A DNA stretch of 64,000 nt from the NCBI RefSeq assembly GCF_024806835.1, contig NZ_JANTYU010000005.1, positions 215,095-279,094 on the forward strand, written 5' to 3'. Source of the stretch: Xanthomonas sp. 3793 (GTDB lineage Bacteria; Pseudomonadota; Gammaproteobacteria; Xanthomonadales; Xanthomonadaceae). The notes under the pieces are model-generated. The model was not told the DNA's origin, did not search any database, and was given only the letters and a program-made list of their open reading frames with translations. Every line of letters starts with the position of its first letter. Positions within the stretch are counted from its first letter, which is position 1. Position numbers and translations under genes: made by a program. This document shows, piece after piece, positions 63,580 to 64,000 of the stretch.

Positions 63580-64000
63580 TCAATACGCGTCGAACTGCAG
63601 CTCGCGCACCTCGAGCAGCGCAACCTCGCGCGACTCGGTGCCGAGCATACGTTGGCCCAGGCCGATTTCGCCTTGCGCACCTTCGGTCCATTCGGTGCGG
63701 CGCGCCAGTTGCAGCTCGCCCGCATCCAGATGTTCGCTACCGGGATATCGCACCGGCATATACCCAAATGCCTGGCCGCCATTGCGCCACAGCACGCTCA
63801 CCGGCGCCCACACGGTGTCGCGCAGGTCCACCGGCGCTTCGAAGCGCAGCTGATGGATGTGCTGCAACGGTGCCCAGGCATAGCCGCTGTCGAGCATCAG
63901 TTCGATACATGGCCCGAAGCGTGCATCGGCATCGGACAGCCATTCGAAGCGCTCGCCATCGAGCACGCCCGCGCTTGCCGGTGCCAGTTCGAAGGCATGC
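63580..64000 (-). CDS. tagJ: T6SS accessory protein TagJ (ImpE family), N-terminus outside window
   Basis: The frame is open to the window edge, giving the last 139 residues or so. ImpE hallmarks: DGERFEWLSDADARFGPCIE, HQLRFEAPVDLRDTVWAPVS, GGQAFGYMPVRYPGSE and LQLARRTEWTEG. The family is about 270 residues, so roughly half is missing. TagJ associates with TssB and TssH in sheath handling in some T6SS. The next upstream genes (sheath tssB/tssC, hcp) would be expected beyond position 64000. Confidence 0.92.
   Translation of the reverse strand, partial: HAFELAPASAGVLDGERFEWLSDADARFGPCIELMLDSGYAWAPLQHIHQLRFEAPVDLRDTVWAPVSVLWRNGGQAFGYMPVRYPGSEHLDAGELQLARRTEWTEGAQGEIGLGQRMLGTESREVALLEVRELQFDAY

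Overview
This is a GC-rich gammaproteobacterial chromosome segment that reads as Xanthomonas. Three independent markers agree: part of the xanthomonadin (brominated aryl-polyene pigment) gene cluster at the left, a small RNA next to polA whose C-rich hairpin loops match sX13, and a type VI secretion (T6SS) cluster with an ECF sigma factor and Ser/Thr kinase pair like EcfK/PknS of X. citri. The species cannot be fixed from the sequence alone.

Layout. 1-8.4 kb is xanthomonadin biosynthesis: on the minus strand an acyl carrier protein, a membrane protein, a PlsC-like acyltransferase, a hotdog dehydratase, an LpxL-like acyltransferase and a LolA-like protein; divergently the FAD halogenase and the XanB2 chorismatase; then a convergent 3-hydroxybenzoate adenylating ligase. 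8.8-18.1 kb is housekeeping and miscellaneous: an S9 peptidase, two small paired genes, hemF, an sX13-like RNA, polA and a DUF2782 lipoprotein.

18.4-49.5 kb is one block of T6SS genes, all on the minus strand. In transcription order it holds ecfK-pknS, a PAAR protein, a TPR-methyltransferase, vgrG with a DUF6931-like partner, an FHA protein, tssK-tssL-tssM-tagF-pppA-ppkA, a small membrane protein, a complete two-partner secretion pair (tpsB-tpsA, with a 2531-residue adhesin) and tssA. Overlaps and tiny gaps from tssL to tpsA suggest a single transcript combining type VI and type Vb secretion.

50.2-57.3 kb is an accessory insertion. After four small envelope or secreted genes and a frameshifted DUF4124 gene come an IS4-type transposase remnant and a low-GC stretch with two orphan toxin-like genes (a GIY-YIG nuclease and a deaminase-fold protein). 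These are bracketed by repeated AGTCAGG-type motifs. Next come a decayed fragment of a second tssH 3' end and a HopA1-family effector-like gene directly behind tssH.

57.4-64 kb resumes the T6SS core on the minus strand: tagJ (cut by the window edge), tssE, tssF, tssG and tssH. Sheath genes tssB/tssC, hcp and any tssJ are not in the window and may lie further right.

The genes build a T6SS baseplate and membrane complex with post-translational control (PpkA, PppA, FHA, TagF) and transcriptional control (PknS-EcfK). The most interesting region is 54.5-57.4 kb, which looks like an exchangeable effector cassette downstream of tssH.
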